From Silene conica (Eukaryota; Streptophyta; Magnoliopsida; Caryophyllales; Caryophyllaceae), in contig CM055316.2 in the NCBI GenBank assembly GCA_029255685.2, positions 82,086,861 to 82,150,860 on the forward strand: a DNA stretch of 64,000 bases, written 5' to 3'. A program made the translations under genes and the position numbers. Positions 12,330 to 24,441 of this stretch are shown piece after piece. Every line of letters begins with the position of its first letter. The stretch's first letter is position 1. The notes beneath the pieces were generated by a model. That model was not told the origin of the DNA. It saw only the letters and a list, made by a program, of their open reading frames with translations, and did not search any database.

Positions 12330-12897
12330 GTGTATGGTTAGTTAGGGAGAGTCGGTTAGTCATGGAATTGGAGAGTTAGTTAGTCAGGGAATTAGAGAGT
12401 TAGGGAGAATTATTATTTAGTTAGGGAATTAGAGAGAATTAGTTAGTTAAGGAATAGAGAGTTAGAGAGAATTAGTTAGTTAAGGAATAGAGAGTAAGGG
12501 AGAATTAGTTAGTTAGGGAATTAGGGAGTTAGGAAGATTTAATTAGAGAGAGAGAATTAGTTAGTTAGAGAGAATTAGTTAGTTGGGAAATTAGAGAGTT
12601 AGGGGATTAGGGAGTTAGGATTCTTAGGAAGAATTAATTAGTTAGTGAATTAGAGATTTAGGGAGAATTAGTTAGTTAGAGAATTAGGGAGTTAAGGAGA
12701 ATTAGTTAGTTAGGAAATTAGTTAGTTAGGTAATTAGTAAGTTAGGGAGAATTAGTTAGAGAGGGAGAATTAGTTAGTTAGAGAGAGTTAGTTTGTTAGG
12801 GAATTAGATAGTTAGGTAAAATTACTTAGTTAGGAAATTAGGGAGTTAGGGAGAATTAGTTAGTTAGGGAATTAGAGAGTTAAGGAGAATTAGTTAT
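12330..12897 (+). repeat. Minisatellite array, block 3
   Basis: Continuation of the ~34-bp G-rich array to the right of the retroelement insert, ending in ordinary sequence near 12898. Confidence 0.85.
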
Positions 12898-13129
12898 GAT
12901 GACCTGATGTTTTAGATGTATAATATATGGTTCTGCATGGTATAAAATGTAAATATACAATGACAGAAATTAAATCACTTGAAATTAAGATGGACCATTG
13001 TTTTTTTCTTTTATAAAATAGAGTTTTGTTTGCCTTTTTATTCTTATAATGAATATTTTAATAAAAAACAAACAAATAATTAGAAGGGAGAGAATAATAG
13101 ACTTTTCGATTTTTTTATAGAAAAAAAAA

Positions 13130-13412
13130 ACAATTGTATATTGTTGACGTAACTTAGTCTTATAAATATAAGGACTATCGTTATAAGTAGCAATTATATT
13201 GCCCGATTTGTCAAAGGTTACAATCAACCTATATATATACAAAATGCATACTAGGTTAGCTAAGATACCTTCCTCATACGAAGGATCTTCTACACTACGG
13301 AGTATAATATAGCAACTAAAGGTTAAATAATAGCTAACAAATATACAACTATATATAGTAGACTCGTAACTTTGCAGCATTAAACACGCACGTACAAGTT
13401 GATGAGCTAACA
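13130..13412. repeat. Direct repeat flanking BAHD copy 2 (3' side)
   Basis: 13130-13360 matches 15870-16110 in the same orientation, sharing TTGTTGACGTAACTTA, ACTAGGTTAGCTAAGATACC and CGAAGGATCTTCTACACTA. 13354-13412 also resembles the gene-proximal 13834-13890. BAHD copy 2 thus sits between direct repeats, as after a tandem or unequal duplication. No convincing gene is seen. Confidence 0.75.
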
Positions 13413-13616
13413 CTATATTTTTCGACACTCCATGTAGTTTCACTACATTCTTCCTATAAGTAGTAGCCAGCTCAATCTTATTCCAAGTATCTTTCATCTT
13501 CATGAGAACTAAATGAGCTAATTTTTTTTAGCCGATCCACTATTGATCATATCATATTGTTACCTTGTTGAGACCGAGGTAGCCCCACAATGAAATTCAT
13601 AAAAAAACATGTTTTG

Positions 13617-15262
13617 CAACCGGCAGACCGGCTATAATACCAAGTTTTCGTATGCTGGTATCTCCTGGTGGTACGATTCTGCAACCATTAACCCGTTACC
13701 TTAAGCGCTACCAAAAACATGTTTTTATAGTTCATACCATGGCTAAGACACTTCCAAAAGCGTTATTACTATATATATCCGAACACAATATTGAAATTTC
13801 ATATTAGTACACAAATAATTAAAATCCATATATAGTAGACCCGTAAATTTGCAGCATTAAACACACGCGCACAAGTTGATGATTGAGACGCAATCAATAA
13901 TTCTATATAAACCTTAATAATTCGGAGTAGCAAAATCTAGAAACCCTTGGTAAGACTCTAAGAAGCGCATCTCTTTCTCCTCCAAAAACAACCATACTTC
14001 AATTCCGTCACCACTAGAATCACTATAATCCGTAAACTGGATCGTGTTCCTAAGAGACGGAGGAGGCCTAGCATCGGTTGGTACGATCCAAGTTGGTTTC
14101 CCAAACCCGAAATCCGCCTCACTCAAACCAAGCTTACACCAACTACTAAGGTGATAAACGCATGAATTTTCATCCATTATAATCCGGGTCGTCTCTTTTA
14201 TGTCCAAACATATTTCCTCTATACCATCGTCCCCTTGAAATTTCTCGATTTTCGGTCTCGCTTTCAGAATCGCTCCATGAATCTCCCCAACTAGCTCTTT
14301 CAAAGTTCCCATTTTTGTACCTTTAGCTTGCACTATAGTTGTGCAATTACCCATGGATTCCTTCGGAAGTGCCGGGCTGGTTCGGGGTCGCATATTCATA
14401 CTTATTGACAATACTGTATCTGTTAAATTCAACAACGGGTCTGGGCCATACCCGAACGAAGAACCCTCACATGTGTGAATTTCGGGTTTCTTCACAGTAT
14501 CCTTATTAGGTGTCGATTCACGTGCCATGCTCGCGGCTGCCATTACGTTTTTCCAGACAAACCCTGCGACGGCCTCAAACGAAGTGGGGCCGGTCCCGGC
14601 CCCACTTGCGGCCATAGACTTAAGACTGCTTATAGCAGTCTTTGTTATTTTGAAGCACCTTACTAGTACAACAAATGAAGGGATGATATTATTCTTGGGT
14701 TCGCCGTTAATCCGATCCGGTGCAAAGACCGGCTCGACCGTATGACGTGGAGGGAAGGCCTTGACAATAGCGTCAAAGTTCGGCTCAACAACGTTAACGT
14801 CTTGGTCTCGATTATCGTTCACTAAACCGGACCAATACTTGAAAAACGTACCACACGAAGCCATGTCTAGGACTTTATGTAACATGTAACACCCAATTAC
14901 GACACCACCGCATGCAAAAACGTTAACTTGAAATGCCAAAGTCGTAAGCTCGGAAATCGGCCTAGCGCCCCGAAGACACGGTAAGTCGTCTTTAGGCGGG
15001 AGTAACTCGTGTAACAATTCGAGTTTACGAGACATTGTAAGAAAATCCGTAAGACGGGTATTAACACGAGTTTCGATGAAGGGTACACCTTCATCGTTAC
15101 ACGATATTGTCGATTCGTCAATGAATCGACCGGCTAGAGGGTAGAATTGGGTTAGAGTATGAATCAGTGACGATTTTAGAATTTTAATAATATTATCTGG
15201 TGTATTATCGGTGGTGTAAAAAAGGAGGAACGGTACGTGAAACGGAGGAAATACTTGATCTA
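13617..15262 (-). repeat. Right arm of the large inverted duplication
   Basis: Reverse-complement match to 1-1900, carrying the intact BAHD gene and its 3' flank. It lacks the MITE, the (AAT)n expansion and the ~84-bp coding deletion seen in the left arm. Confidence 0.85.
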
Positions 15263-15383
15263 AGAACGAAAGAGTGAAGGTTTTGAGATGTGAAGGTGTA
15301 GAAGATGAAGGTTTTAGGGTTTCCATTGATATTACTTTGATTTCTGGTTTCATTTTTTCTTGCATTTTGATGTTTTTGTTCAT
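13914..15383 (-). CDS. BAHD acyltransferase, vinorine-synthase-like, intact single exon
   Basis: Probably a cytosolic acyl-CoA-dependent O- or N-acyltransferase of specialised metabolism; the substrate cannot be told from sequence. The frame codes 489 residues, but Met11 (MKPEIKVIS...) is a likely start because BAHD proteins begin near this motif, giving 479. The N-terminal region TLKPSSSTPSHL...LSFLDQ fits the clade that includes vinorine synthase. The catalytic HxxxD is HKVLD at residues 169-173. The structural DFGWG motif is DFGFG at 424-428, a Trp-to-Phe change. YPLAGRF near residue 81 is also conserved. No intron is needed. Its inverted paralogue at 1-1637 is broken, so this is the only intact copy seen. 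Upstream (15384-15500) is AT-rich with no clear promoter call. Confidence 0.9.
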   Translation of the reverse strand: MNKNIKMQEKMKPEIKVISMETLKPSSSTPSHLKTFTLSFLDQVFPPFHVPFLLFYTTDNTPDNIIKILKSSLIHTLTQFYPLAGRFIDESTISCNDEGVPFIETRVNTRLTDFLTMSRKLELLHELLPPKDDLPCLRGARPISELTTLAFQVNVFACGGVVIGCYMLHKVLDMASCGTFFKYWSGLVNDNRDQDVNVVEPNFDAIVKAFPPRHTVEPVFAPDRINGEPKNNIIPSFVVLVRCFKITKTAISSLKSMAASGAGTGPTSFEAVAGFVWKNVMAAASMARESTPNKDTVKKPEIHTCEGSSFGYGPDPLLNLTDTVLSISMNMRPRTSPALPKESMGNCTTIVQAKGTKMGTLKELVGEIHGAILKARPKIEKFQGDDGIEEICLDIKETTRIIMDENSCVYHLSSWCKLGLSEADFGFGKPTWIVPTDARPPPSLRNTIQFTDYSDSSGDGIEVWLFLEEKEMRFLESYQGFLDFATPNY

Positions 15384-16540
15384 AAAATGTTGAATATATT
15401 TACGTACTTATAGCAAAAAAATAGTTGTATAACGTTGACGTGACTATAAATTGATTGAATAATAAGTTGACGAGATTGATTAATTATTGACAAATAAATG
15501 TGAACGAATAACCCCTCCATAGATTATTACAATTAGAGGATTATATAACTAGATGTATACATCTGGTAATATTAATTTCAAACTTTATAACAAAGAATTG
15601 GAACATATACATATATTTTACGAGCTTTATTGAAAAGAATTTGAGCGTGCTTATACAAATTTTTTAAATCAAAACATTATATCGTAACTCAGAAATAATA
15701 CATATAAAACCCAAAATTTTTAATTTTAACACTAAAAAATTATAGTGCAAAAATAATGGTTAAAAGCTCAAAAGAAATTGAATATAAGCTCACTAATACG
15801 ATAGTATGTGACAAGAAAACCCGCAGCGTTTACCTTCGGTGTGCATTGGATAAACTCTCGAGTTTTATATAGAAAAGAAAATTATTGTATATTGTTGACG
15901 TAACTTAATTAGTCTTATAAATATAAGGACAATCGTTATAAGAAGCAATTATATTGCCTGATTTGTCAAAGGTCACAAAGAACCTATATATAAAATACAT
16001 ACTAGGTTAGCTAAGATACCTTCCTCGTACATACGAAGGATCTTCTACACTATAATAAAGCAACTAAAGGCTAAATAATACTATGCTAACAAATATACAA
16101 CCATATATATTTGGCTAACTGTGAACAGAATAATAGGAGAATATAGAGATATTCTAATATCCTTCCTTAGTCGAAGCGAGATGAGGACGGATGTTGAGAC
16201 TAGAAAGAAAATTATCAAATAAGAATTTGGGGAGGCCTTTGATGAATATATCCGCGAACTGATAGCGGGATGGGAGTAAATTTAACAACTTGGACGTGGT
16301 CGAGTAATATTGTGAAAAGAAAATTAATTAAGGGATTATGGCTTTAAGCACGCATGATTTGTAAAAAAAAGTAGGTTATCTTGTAATTTTTTTTAAATAA
16401 ATAGGTTTATATTGTTGAAAATCTCAAAATTCAAATGGGTTCATACATAACAGCCAAAATTAACGGAAAACAAGTTAAAGGTTACGACAATACGTCCTAA
16501 TATAATTAAAAAAATATTTTAAAAAACACGGTTACTTTAA
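15384..16540. other. Intergenic, no gene seen
   Basis: 5' flank of BAHD copy 2 on the minus strand, then AT-rich sequence. 15870-16110 is the second copy of the direct repeat described at 13130. No coding potential was recognised. Confidence 0.6.
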
Positions 16541-18522
16541 TCTATATTAAGAAGGAGGCTAATTAAAAAAATATAAAGCTCTGTCCTCCATAATCATTAA
16601 GACATTTACGTGAAAATAGACGGAACTTTCAATGTAATATACACCATTATTGTACCGAGAACAAGTCGAAAGTCCTTATAATACTATTTAAACAATTATT
16701 TGTCTAAAGTTTTTTGTTTAATAAATTACTTGTAAGACTTGACCAACATTTAGTCATTTACTACCATTTACTTAGGGCCAAGTGGGATAACGGGTCATCG
16801 ATTTTGACTATGATCGGGTTGATGTGTAAATCATATCTAGACATTTGATAAGCAAACGAAAATATAATACCCGTATTTTATAATAATATTTTATTTACTT
16901 AATTATTTTGAAGTTTATTGATGTATGTTTGGAAATACTTATATTTATATTTCCCTTTTTTTATTTTATTATTTTTCGTTTTGATCTACTTCTAGATGAG
17001 TTAAAATATCCGTATAATATTGAATTATTTTAATTTAATAATTACTTATTTATTTCAAGTTCTCATATTTGTAATCAAGTAATCAATTATATGAGGTAAT
17101 TGACCCAAAATCAATTAGTTAATCCCTTTATAAATAGAATAGCAAGTCACCCTTGTGACGGATATATAAATCCTAATGCCGATTTTCATTAATGTGCATC
17201 GTTAATCACCGAGCGATAAGCTAACTAGGTGTTTCTCTTTTAATTATTGTGTTTATACTAATTGATATGATCAATATGATTTAATGATTGTTTTATATGA
17301 TTAATACATGTTTGATTATTTATTATCATAAATGAATTATGTTTCATATATTTGTACTTGTTTTACTATCATAATTGTAAAGCGTAACGTGTTTATGTGT
17401 TGTTGTGGGTGTCATGTGCGTAACTAGGTTTCACGAGTGAAACCATAGAGGCGGCGTGACTAACAACCATGAGTGTTGCTCAGAGTTATAGTTGAGCTAC
17501 GTTTATAGCTAAAACATGTACAGCCTTGGGTTATGACGACTCAAGTTAGGGATGAAAGAAGTATAACCTTGAATGTATGAATCAAGGTTATAGCTGAGCT
17601 TAATATAACTTTGAAATAAGAGTGGTCGAGTGGATTAAAAGTCGACTGATGAAATAAGTGGAGTTAGATTTGTATTCATCAATAGGAATTATTATTAATT
17701 GGGTTTAATAAATTGATATTAAATGTATTTTATTTGTTTTAAAATTATTAATTTACAAGATTATTTGAAATAATTACTTTAACAAATTAGGTTTATTAAG
17801 AAATGCATTTTTATGATTTGAAATTATAAATTAATTTATTTCGTAAACAATAATTTATCCGTAAAAGACTATATTTATAACATCAACTTATATATTATAT
17901 ATTACTCCCTCCTATTATGGGTTTCGGGGCACAATATTGTATTTTAATGTATATAGAGTTGGGTGGGGTTTGGAATATGAGAGAGGGATGAATAATTAGG
18001 AGTTAAATAATGAATTGTGGGCTACAAACATTAATGAAATAAATAAAATATGAGTAAAAAAGTTGGGTGAGGTTGGATGATACGAGAGAGGGATGAATAA
18101 AATATAATTAAAATTTAAAACTTACCAAAATACAACTGACAAATAAAACCTGAATAATCCGTTTAAGAAAATAGGGAAGAAAACAGTGAATATGAGGGAG
18201 TGTATCTTAAATTATAATGTTAATGTCGATCTATACATAATTATTAAATAACGATATATGACTAATAATCAATATTACAATAAATAATACATAATTATCA
18301 TAAATTCCTCAATAAATACTAACAAATTACATTATAATATAGTGATATTTACAATTTTAGGTACTTAATTCGATGTTCTAAAACTTAATTTGAACGTGCC
18401 TTTTAACGTATTGTGAACATAAAAGAAATCGAGTATAAAATATTCACGTATTATGATCACTATTGTACACGACAATTTTCCTAAAAACTTACCCGTACAA
18501 TTTTGCATGAGTTCAAAACTAG
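16541..18522 (+). mobile_element. Helitron-like region with 3' terminus
   Basis: Ends with a short stem (CCCGTACAATTTTGCATGAG) and CTAG before T at 18519-18522, as in the better-preserved Helitrons at 25061 and 26306. The 3' third resembles 24620-25061. A possible 5' TC lies at 16541 after A, but the pairing of these two ends as one element is uncertain. Contains the MITE at 17905. No gene is seen. Confidence 0.4.
17905..18202. mobile_element. Stowaway-like MITE
   Basis: Begins CTCCCTCCTATTATGGG and ends with GAGGGAGTG, flanked by TA on both sides as expected for Tc1/Mariner-type MITEs. It is nested in the Helitron-like region. Confidence 0.75.
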
Positions 18523-19310
18523 TTAAGGTTAATTAAATTGACAATACAACTATGTATTCTAAACGAAAATCATAAACTCAATTAATATACAATTGGTCTT
18601 TCTTAGGCTGATAATACTAGTAAATAGTGTATGAGTTTGTCAGTGTTTACTCTCTAGGCAGTCTGTTTTTCATCTCATCTATATATTAAACTATTTTATA
18701 ATTGAAACACATATATCCGTCTTAAATAATAATTTGTTTTTTTTGGTACAAAGAGACCAGGGGCAAAGCCCCAAGATATTAAGTAGCCATAATGCGGGGA
18801 AAAGAAACTCTTAAACATATCTAATGTTTGGTGAATCTTCCAAGTTCCATTCATAGCTCAACATCATGTCACAAAGTGAACCCCTTATTTACAAACTTAT
18901 TACTTACCTTTAATATAACAAGTAAAAGTAAAGATGGTTTCTAGCATAATTGATTTATTGGTTCAATGTTCTTATTTACTTAGCTCTTTACAATATTTGT
19001 TGAAGTGTTTTTTTTGTATATAACCTTCTTTAATTTACCCTTTTTTATGGATAATCCCTTTTTATGTATATTTTTACAATTTACCACCTTAAATATCACT
19101 TAATCCTAAAAATTAACCCCTAATGTTAACTATGTTAACGGTTTTTATAAAACACGAACTACATACGATATTACAACTTAAACTTATGTACAATACCTAA
19201 ACTACTCTTACACATTCATAACACTATCGAACAAAAACGAACCCATTTGTTCACTCATATCGTAAAACCCCAAAATTAAAACATGAATCCTAAATTAAAA
19301 ACCCCAAATC
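18523..19310. other. Intergenic, AT-rich
   Basis: At 18738-18860 there is a T-run followed by GGGGCAAAGCCCC and CAAGTTCCATTCATAGC, probably a LINE 3' remnant on the minus strand. Nothing coding was recognised. Confidence 0.4.
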
Positions 19311-19312
19311 AA

Positions 19313-19692
19313 TGTATTGTAGCACTACAATGGTAAACTGCAATGTATTGTAGCACTACAATAGTAACTGCAATGTATTGTAGCACTACAATGATAAACT
19401 ACAATGTATTGTAAACAACAATGTATTGTAGCACTATAGTGGTAAACTGCATTGTAATGTACCACTGCAATGTATTGTAGTCCTACAATGATAAACTGCA
19501 ATGTATTGTATCACTACAATGGTAAAGTACAATGTATTGTACCACTGCAATGGTAAACTGCAATGTATTGTAGTTCTACAATGATAAACTGCAATGTATT
19601 GTATCACTACAATGGTAAAGTACAATGTATTGTAACACTACAATGGTAAACTGCAATGTATTATAGCACTACAATGGTAAACTGCAATGCTT
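19313..19692. repeat. ~31-bp minisatellite with internal palindromes
   Basis: About 12 units of CTGCAATGTATTGTAG followed by CACTACAATGGTAAA. Each unit contains ATTGTAG-CA-CTACAAT, a perfect 7-bp stem, so the array is a string of potential hairpins or cruciforms. It abuts the truncated end of carboxypeptidase copy A. Confidence 0.9.
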
Positions 19693-19734
19693 TGTAATTT
19701 AGAAGGTCCTACATACAATAAATTTTGTGTAATC

Positions 19735-20680
19735 GTAGTTTACATGAAAATTATTATTTACGAAATAAATCAGAATTAGAACATAATATTTACGCAACAA
19801 AAATAAACGACTATTTGATAATACTCGTTCTCGATAGGAAGACTCTCGAAGATGAAAATTGGAGCCCATGATGCCAAAGCGCCATTTGCGATATGTGGAT
19901 ACTTTAACCGGAACCATGCCGCCAACACTAAATAGAATAAATTAAACATATTAGTTACAAAATTATGATTTACTTAAAAATAAGTTAAAAGTAGGTCGTG
20001 TAACTTACTTCCGGCGTAATAACCGCCTATAACAACAGTTGGTGAGTCATCTTTTGTAATGTTCACAAAATTAATCACCTCCACAAAATCCACTAAAGCA
20101 TGTTCCATGTAGATAGTCTTTGATTTTGTCGCTTGAAAATGCAATGTCGATTGAGTCAAACGGTATTGATTAACCGTAAAATCGATGCTATAAAAGTTTG
20201 TACCTCGTAGTAGTAAATAAGATTAATATTACTACTTCCTAAAAAAGTTAGAATAATATAAAAATACTCAATTTCGGGAAAAGTTTTGTAAATAATACAA
20301 ATTTTAATTAATCACCTCAATGTAGACGACTAACGCTCGGTACTAAGGCGTTGCCATATCAATCACTCCGACCCCATTGAGCCAATGCTCCAATGGCGCT
20401 TCTCCACCGAAGCAAACTAAAATTGGGGAATTGGCGTTCTTACCATCCCAATAACTAAAGTCTATCACGACTCTGTTGAAATTTGTTGACACTTGCCATT
20501 GTACTAAACCCGAAATGGTTTATAGATTGATCGAAATACAAAACCTTAGTTGCGGTCTGAGAAACTAGGACAGTTGATGATTTGATAAAGAAGAAAAATA
20601 ATATGAGTTTAATTAGAGTTATGATTAATTGATTATGTTTTGTTTGTTTAATGGTAGTTTTTTGTTGAGAGGGAAGTATT
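19735..20680 (-). pseudogene. S28 serine carboxypeptidase (Pro-X carboxypeptidase-like), copy A, 5' half
   Basis: S28 enzymes are secreted or vacuolar serine peptidases. Minus-strand exons in order: a hydrophobic leader, then YFDQSINHFGFST (about 20560-20345); ALVDFVEVINF...DSPTVVIGGYYAG (about 20130-20006); and, after a GT-AG intron ending CTATTTAG at about 19923, [13 protein letters not shown]...[20 protein letters not shown] (to about 19790). These match the family pattern, in which GGSYGGM carries the catalytic Ser. Here that Ser is Tyr (GGYYAG). Exon 1 has a frameshift near FQQ, and all later exons are gone. Non-functional as a peptidase. Confidence 0.75.
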
Positions 20681-20714
20681 TAGTTTGTTGTCACAAAAGC
20701 ATTATTCTTAAGTG

Positions 20715-21097
20715 TATTTTCCTTTTATTAAACTTATTAATTAACGAATAATCACGTATGTTTATGTTTTGAACATAAATGATTACACTTTTGATTTGTT
20801 AATTAATTAACGAATAATCACGTATGTTTATTCTTAAGTGTAAAATTACGTTTATAATTTTAATGTATATATTAAAATATAATGATGATCTATATGTTCT
20901 TATTGAATTACGATTTATTAATAATATATATTACAATATATTATCAATATATTACAATATATTATAAATATATTATCAATGTAAAGAACTTGAGTACAAA
21001 ATATTCACGTATTAGTATTACTATTTTGTAAATATTAATTATTTACGGCAATTTTTTTAAAAATAACCTGTGCAATTTTACACGGATAAAAAGCTAG
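20715..21097 (+). mobile_element. Helitron-like remnant between carboxypeptidase copies A and B
   Basis: Ends with a stem (CCTGTGCAATTTTACACGG) and CTAG at 21094-21097. Its partner in copy B ends at 23366 with a mutated CTAA. Being present beside both copies, it was carried along in their duplication. Confidence 0.5.
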
Positions 21098-21119
21098 TTT
21101 AGGTCTAATCTAACTTCAC

Positions 21120-22790
21120 TGATTATTCATCACCCAGCTTTTAGTCCACTCCCACATTTGGTGAGTCTAATAGACAGGACATAAAATCAAGTCTCACATA
21201 CAAATCCATGTTGAATTGTTGAGGTTGGAACATTGAATTTCCACTACAACTTGTAGGAGCTACTAACTCACTACAAAGCTGCATATTTTAAGAAAATAAA
21301 GAGATTTAAATTCGATACGACGTGATTAAAATTAATTGTATTTATGATTATACTTCTAACAATAATACCTGAAATCCCTACGCTTAATTCGATTGTGGAT
21401 CAACGGTAAACGAGACGTTTTCAGCAATTCGGTTACACACTGGAAAACTGCTTAGTTCGGATATTGCTTCGGAAATGTCTTCTATTATGTCGTTATTGTT
21501 GTGACGATTGCCAATTTTGTTGCAAAAAGTTCTCGTCCATCCATTGAACCGGCCGTCATATTGAGCCGCAAAATTGTATAACCGAATGAGATACATTTTT
21601 AGTCATTCGGTCGAGTTTATTAGACTACAAAATCAAAATAAAAAAATTAGCAAGATTCACTTTTAACATGTTTATATAATTTACAAATAACTAAATTAAT
21701 TTAATCTACACACAACTTTTGAAGATTTTTGTTAATCGATCAATTCCTCTTGGTTGTGATCCTAAATCATCAATTATCTTCCATGATTTAAATATGTTGC
21801 TTGCACATGGTTTGCTTATCTCCTAAGTAGAAAAGATTTAGGGTTACATAAAATTACATAACAAATTCACAATTAGCCTTAATAAAAAGAAAAAAAACAA
21901 ATGCAAAACGACAAATAGTTTTTACCTCGAAATCTCGAGCGACTATTTGACAATACTCGTTCTCGACTGGAAGACTTTCGAAGATGAAAATTGGAGTTGA
22001 TGATGCCAAAGCGCCAATTACGATATGCGGATACTTTAACCGGAATCATGCCACCAACACTAAATAGAATAAATTAGACATATTAGTTATAAAATTATGA
22101 TTTACTAAAAATAAGTTAAAAGTAGGTCGTGTAACATACTTCCGGAGTAATAACCGCCTATAACAACGGTTGGTGAGTCATATTTTGTAATGTTCCTCTT
22201 CACAAAATTAATCACCTCCGCAAAATCCACTAAAGCTTGTTCCGTCGTAGATAGTCTTTGATTTCGTCGCATGAAAATGCAATGTCGATTGAGTCAAACG
22301 GTATTGATTGACCGTAAAATCGATGCTATAAAAAATTGTACCTCGTATTAGTAAATAAGATTAATATTACTAATTACTAAAAAAGTTAGAACAATATAAA
22401 AATACTCAATTTCGGGAAATTTTTTGCAAATAATACAAATTTTAATTGATCACCTCAATGTAGACGACTAACGCTCAGAACTGAGGCGCTGCCATATCAA
22501 TCACTCCGACCCCATTGAGCCAATGCTCCAATGTCGCTTCTCCACCGAAGCCAACTAGAATTGGGGAATTGGCGTTCTTACCATCCCAATAACTAAAGTC
22601 TATCACGACTCGTTGTTGAAATTTGTCGACACTTGCCATTGTACTAAACCCGAAATGGTTTATGGATTGATCGAAATACAAAACTCTAGCTGTGGTTTGA
22701 GAAACTAGGACACTAGGACAGTTGATGATTTGATAAAGAACAAAAATAATATGAGTTTAGCTATCATTAATTGACTATGTTTTGTTTGTT
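21120..22790 (-). pseudogene. S28 serine carboxypeptidase-like, copy B
   Basis: The most complete copy. Minus-strand exons: YFDQSINHFGFST...ILVGFGGEATLEHW...AAPQF (22680-22450); GQSIPFDSIDIAFSC and, after a frame change, STTEQALVDFAEVINFVKRN...VVIGGYYSG (22330-22145); [24 protein letters not shown]...ENEYCQIVARDFE (about 22057-21928); KPCASNIFKSWKIIDDLG (about 21825-21720); LYNFAAQYDGRFNGWTRTFC (about 21596-21384); CSELVAPTSCSGNSMF (about 21285-21180). The conserved Trp of AAWF is a TGA stop and the catalytic Ser is Tyr. The final exons with the catalytic His are missing. Copies A and B are tandem duplicates about 2.1-2.2 kb apart. Confidence 0.8.
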
Positions 22791-22924
22791 TTGGTAGGTT
22801 TTTGTTGGGAGGGAAGTATTTAGTTTGTTGTTAATTAACGTGGAATATGAGCGATTTATAGAAGAATAAATTGGTATGTAAGTTGTCACAAATGCATTAT
22901 TCTTAAGTGTATTTTCCTTTTATT

Positions 22925-23366
22925 AAACTTATAAATATAGGAACATTTAATGTATCATACCACGTTATACATAATTTTTTTTAAATCATTTAAAATAGGA
23001 CCTGCAACAAAGTTGAATTAATTAATTAACGAATAATCGCGTATATTTATGTTTTGAAGGTAAATGATTACGCTTTTGATTTGTTCGGAAACGATGTTTT
23101 CTACGTAAAATTACGTTTATAATTTCAATGTGTATATTAAAATATAATGATGATCTATATGTTAATTATTGAGTTACGATTTATTAATAATATATATTAC
23201 AATATATTATCAATATATTACAATATATATTATAAATATATTATCAATGTAAAGAACTTGAGTACAAAATATTCACGTATTAGAATTACTATTTTGTAAA
23301 TTTTAATTATTTACGTTAATTTTCTTAAAAATATACCCGTACAATTTTACACAGTTAAAAAAACTA
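22925..23366 (+). mobile_element. Helitron-like element, copy beside carboxypeptidase B
   Basis: The 5' part contains TACCACGTTATAC and AGGACC, resembling the GAGCCACGTTATC/GTGGGACC head of the other Helitrons here. The 3' stem CCGTACAATTTTACACAG is degraded and is followed by CTAA instead of CTAG. It matches 20715-21097. Confidence 0.5.
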
Positions 23367-24441
23367 ATTTAGGTCTAATCTAACTTCACTGATTCCATCA
23401 CTCAGTTTTTAGTCGACTCCCACATTTGTTGAGTCTAATAGACAAGATTAGACCTACATTAGTCCAACATATACTTACAATCATTGCATTTACCCTATAG
23501 TAAATACAAGTAAAAGTAGTAAAAATAACCTAATTATTATTGCTTTATTACAATGACAAGAATCCCTAAGACATTATGCTAATCTCTTTATACATACCCT
23601 AGTTCCTTGAGCCAGTTTGGATCATCATCTTTTGCATGGTTCACGTCCAAACAATGAGACCTCATGAAATGAGAAAAATGAATTTAGTCACTCGTTCATA
23701 TTTCCGTAAATAAGTCACAATAATCTTTTAACTCGGGAAATTTGAATTATGAACCTATTACCTAATATATGAAAATAATTGTACATACTAGAGGGAAAAA
23801 GTGTAAATACCTTGTTTGATTGTAAGCGCCACAATCGTGTCCGAAATGCCACTTAATACCCTAACCATTACAAAAAAAATAACGTGACATAAATTAAAAT
23901 TATTCATATCATCAATTGATAAATGAAAACAATGTCGGGAAATTTAATGTGAAGTTCATTACCCGACGCCATTAAGAGGATATTTGAGTCCATTCGAAAA
24001 TATTATGTTGCTCCCGAAATTTTCGAGACTTGATTTTATATCCTGGTTTCATGTCAAGAGAACAATATTATAATTTGCCGAAAGAAATTAACAAATTAAA
24101 TTAATTTTCCGAAAAAATAAATTTGCAATTAAAGTAGAAAAATACTTGACCACCATTATCTCTACAACTTTTCACATACAAATCCATGTTGAATTGTTGA
24201 AGTCTTTCACTACAACTTGTAGGAGCTACTAACTCACTACAAAGCTACATATTTTAAGAAAATAAAACGATTTAAATTCGATATGACGTGATTAAAATTA
24301 ATTGTATTTATGATTAAATTTATAACATTAATGCCTGAAATCCCCACGCTTGATTTGATTGTGGATCAACGGCAAACGAGACGTTTTCAGCAATTCGGTT
24401 ACACACTGGAAAACTGCTTAGTTCAGATATTGCTTCGGAAA

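Noticed and set aside
4425..12897. Interstitial telomere array
   Set aside because: TTAGGG occurs, but the unit is ~34 bp with GAATTAGTTAG and never the plant TTTAGGG tandem.
12985..13503. 172-codon minus-strand open frame
   Set aside because: Low-complexity hydrophobic end, AT-rich, overlaps the direct repeat copied at 15870 where the frame is not kept; no domain recognised.
14475..14745. Antisense open frames across BAHD copy 2
   Set aside because: Shadow of the minus-strand coding frame, also present antisense in copy 1.
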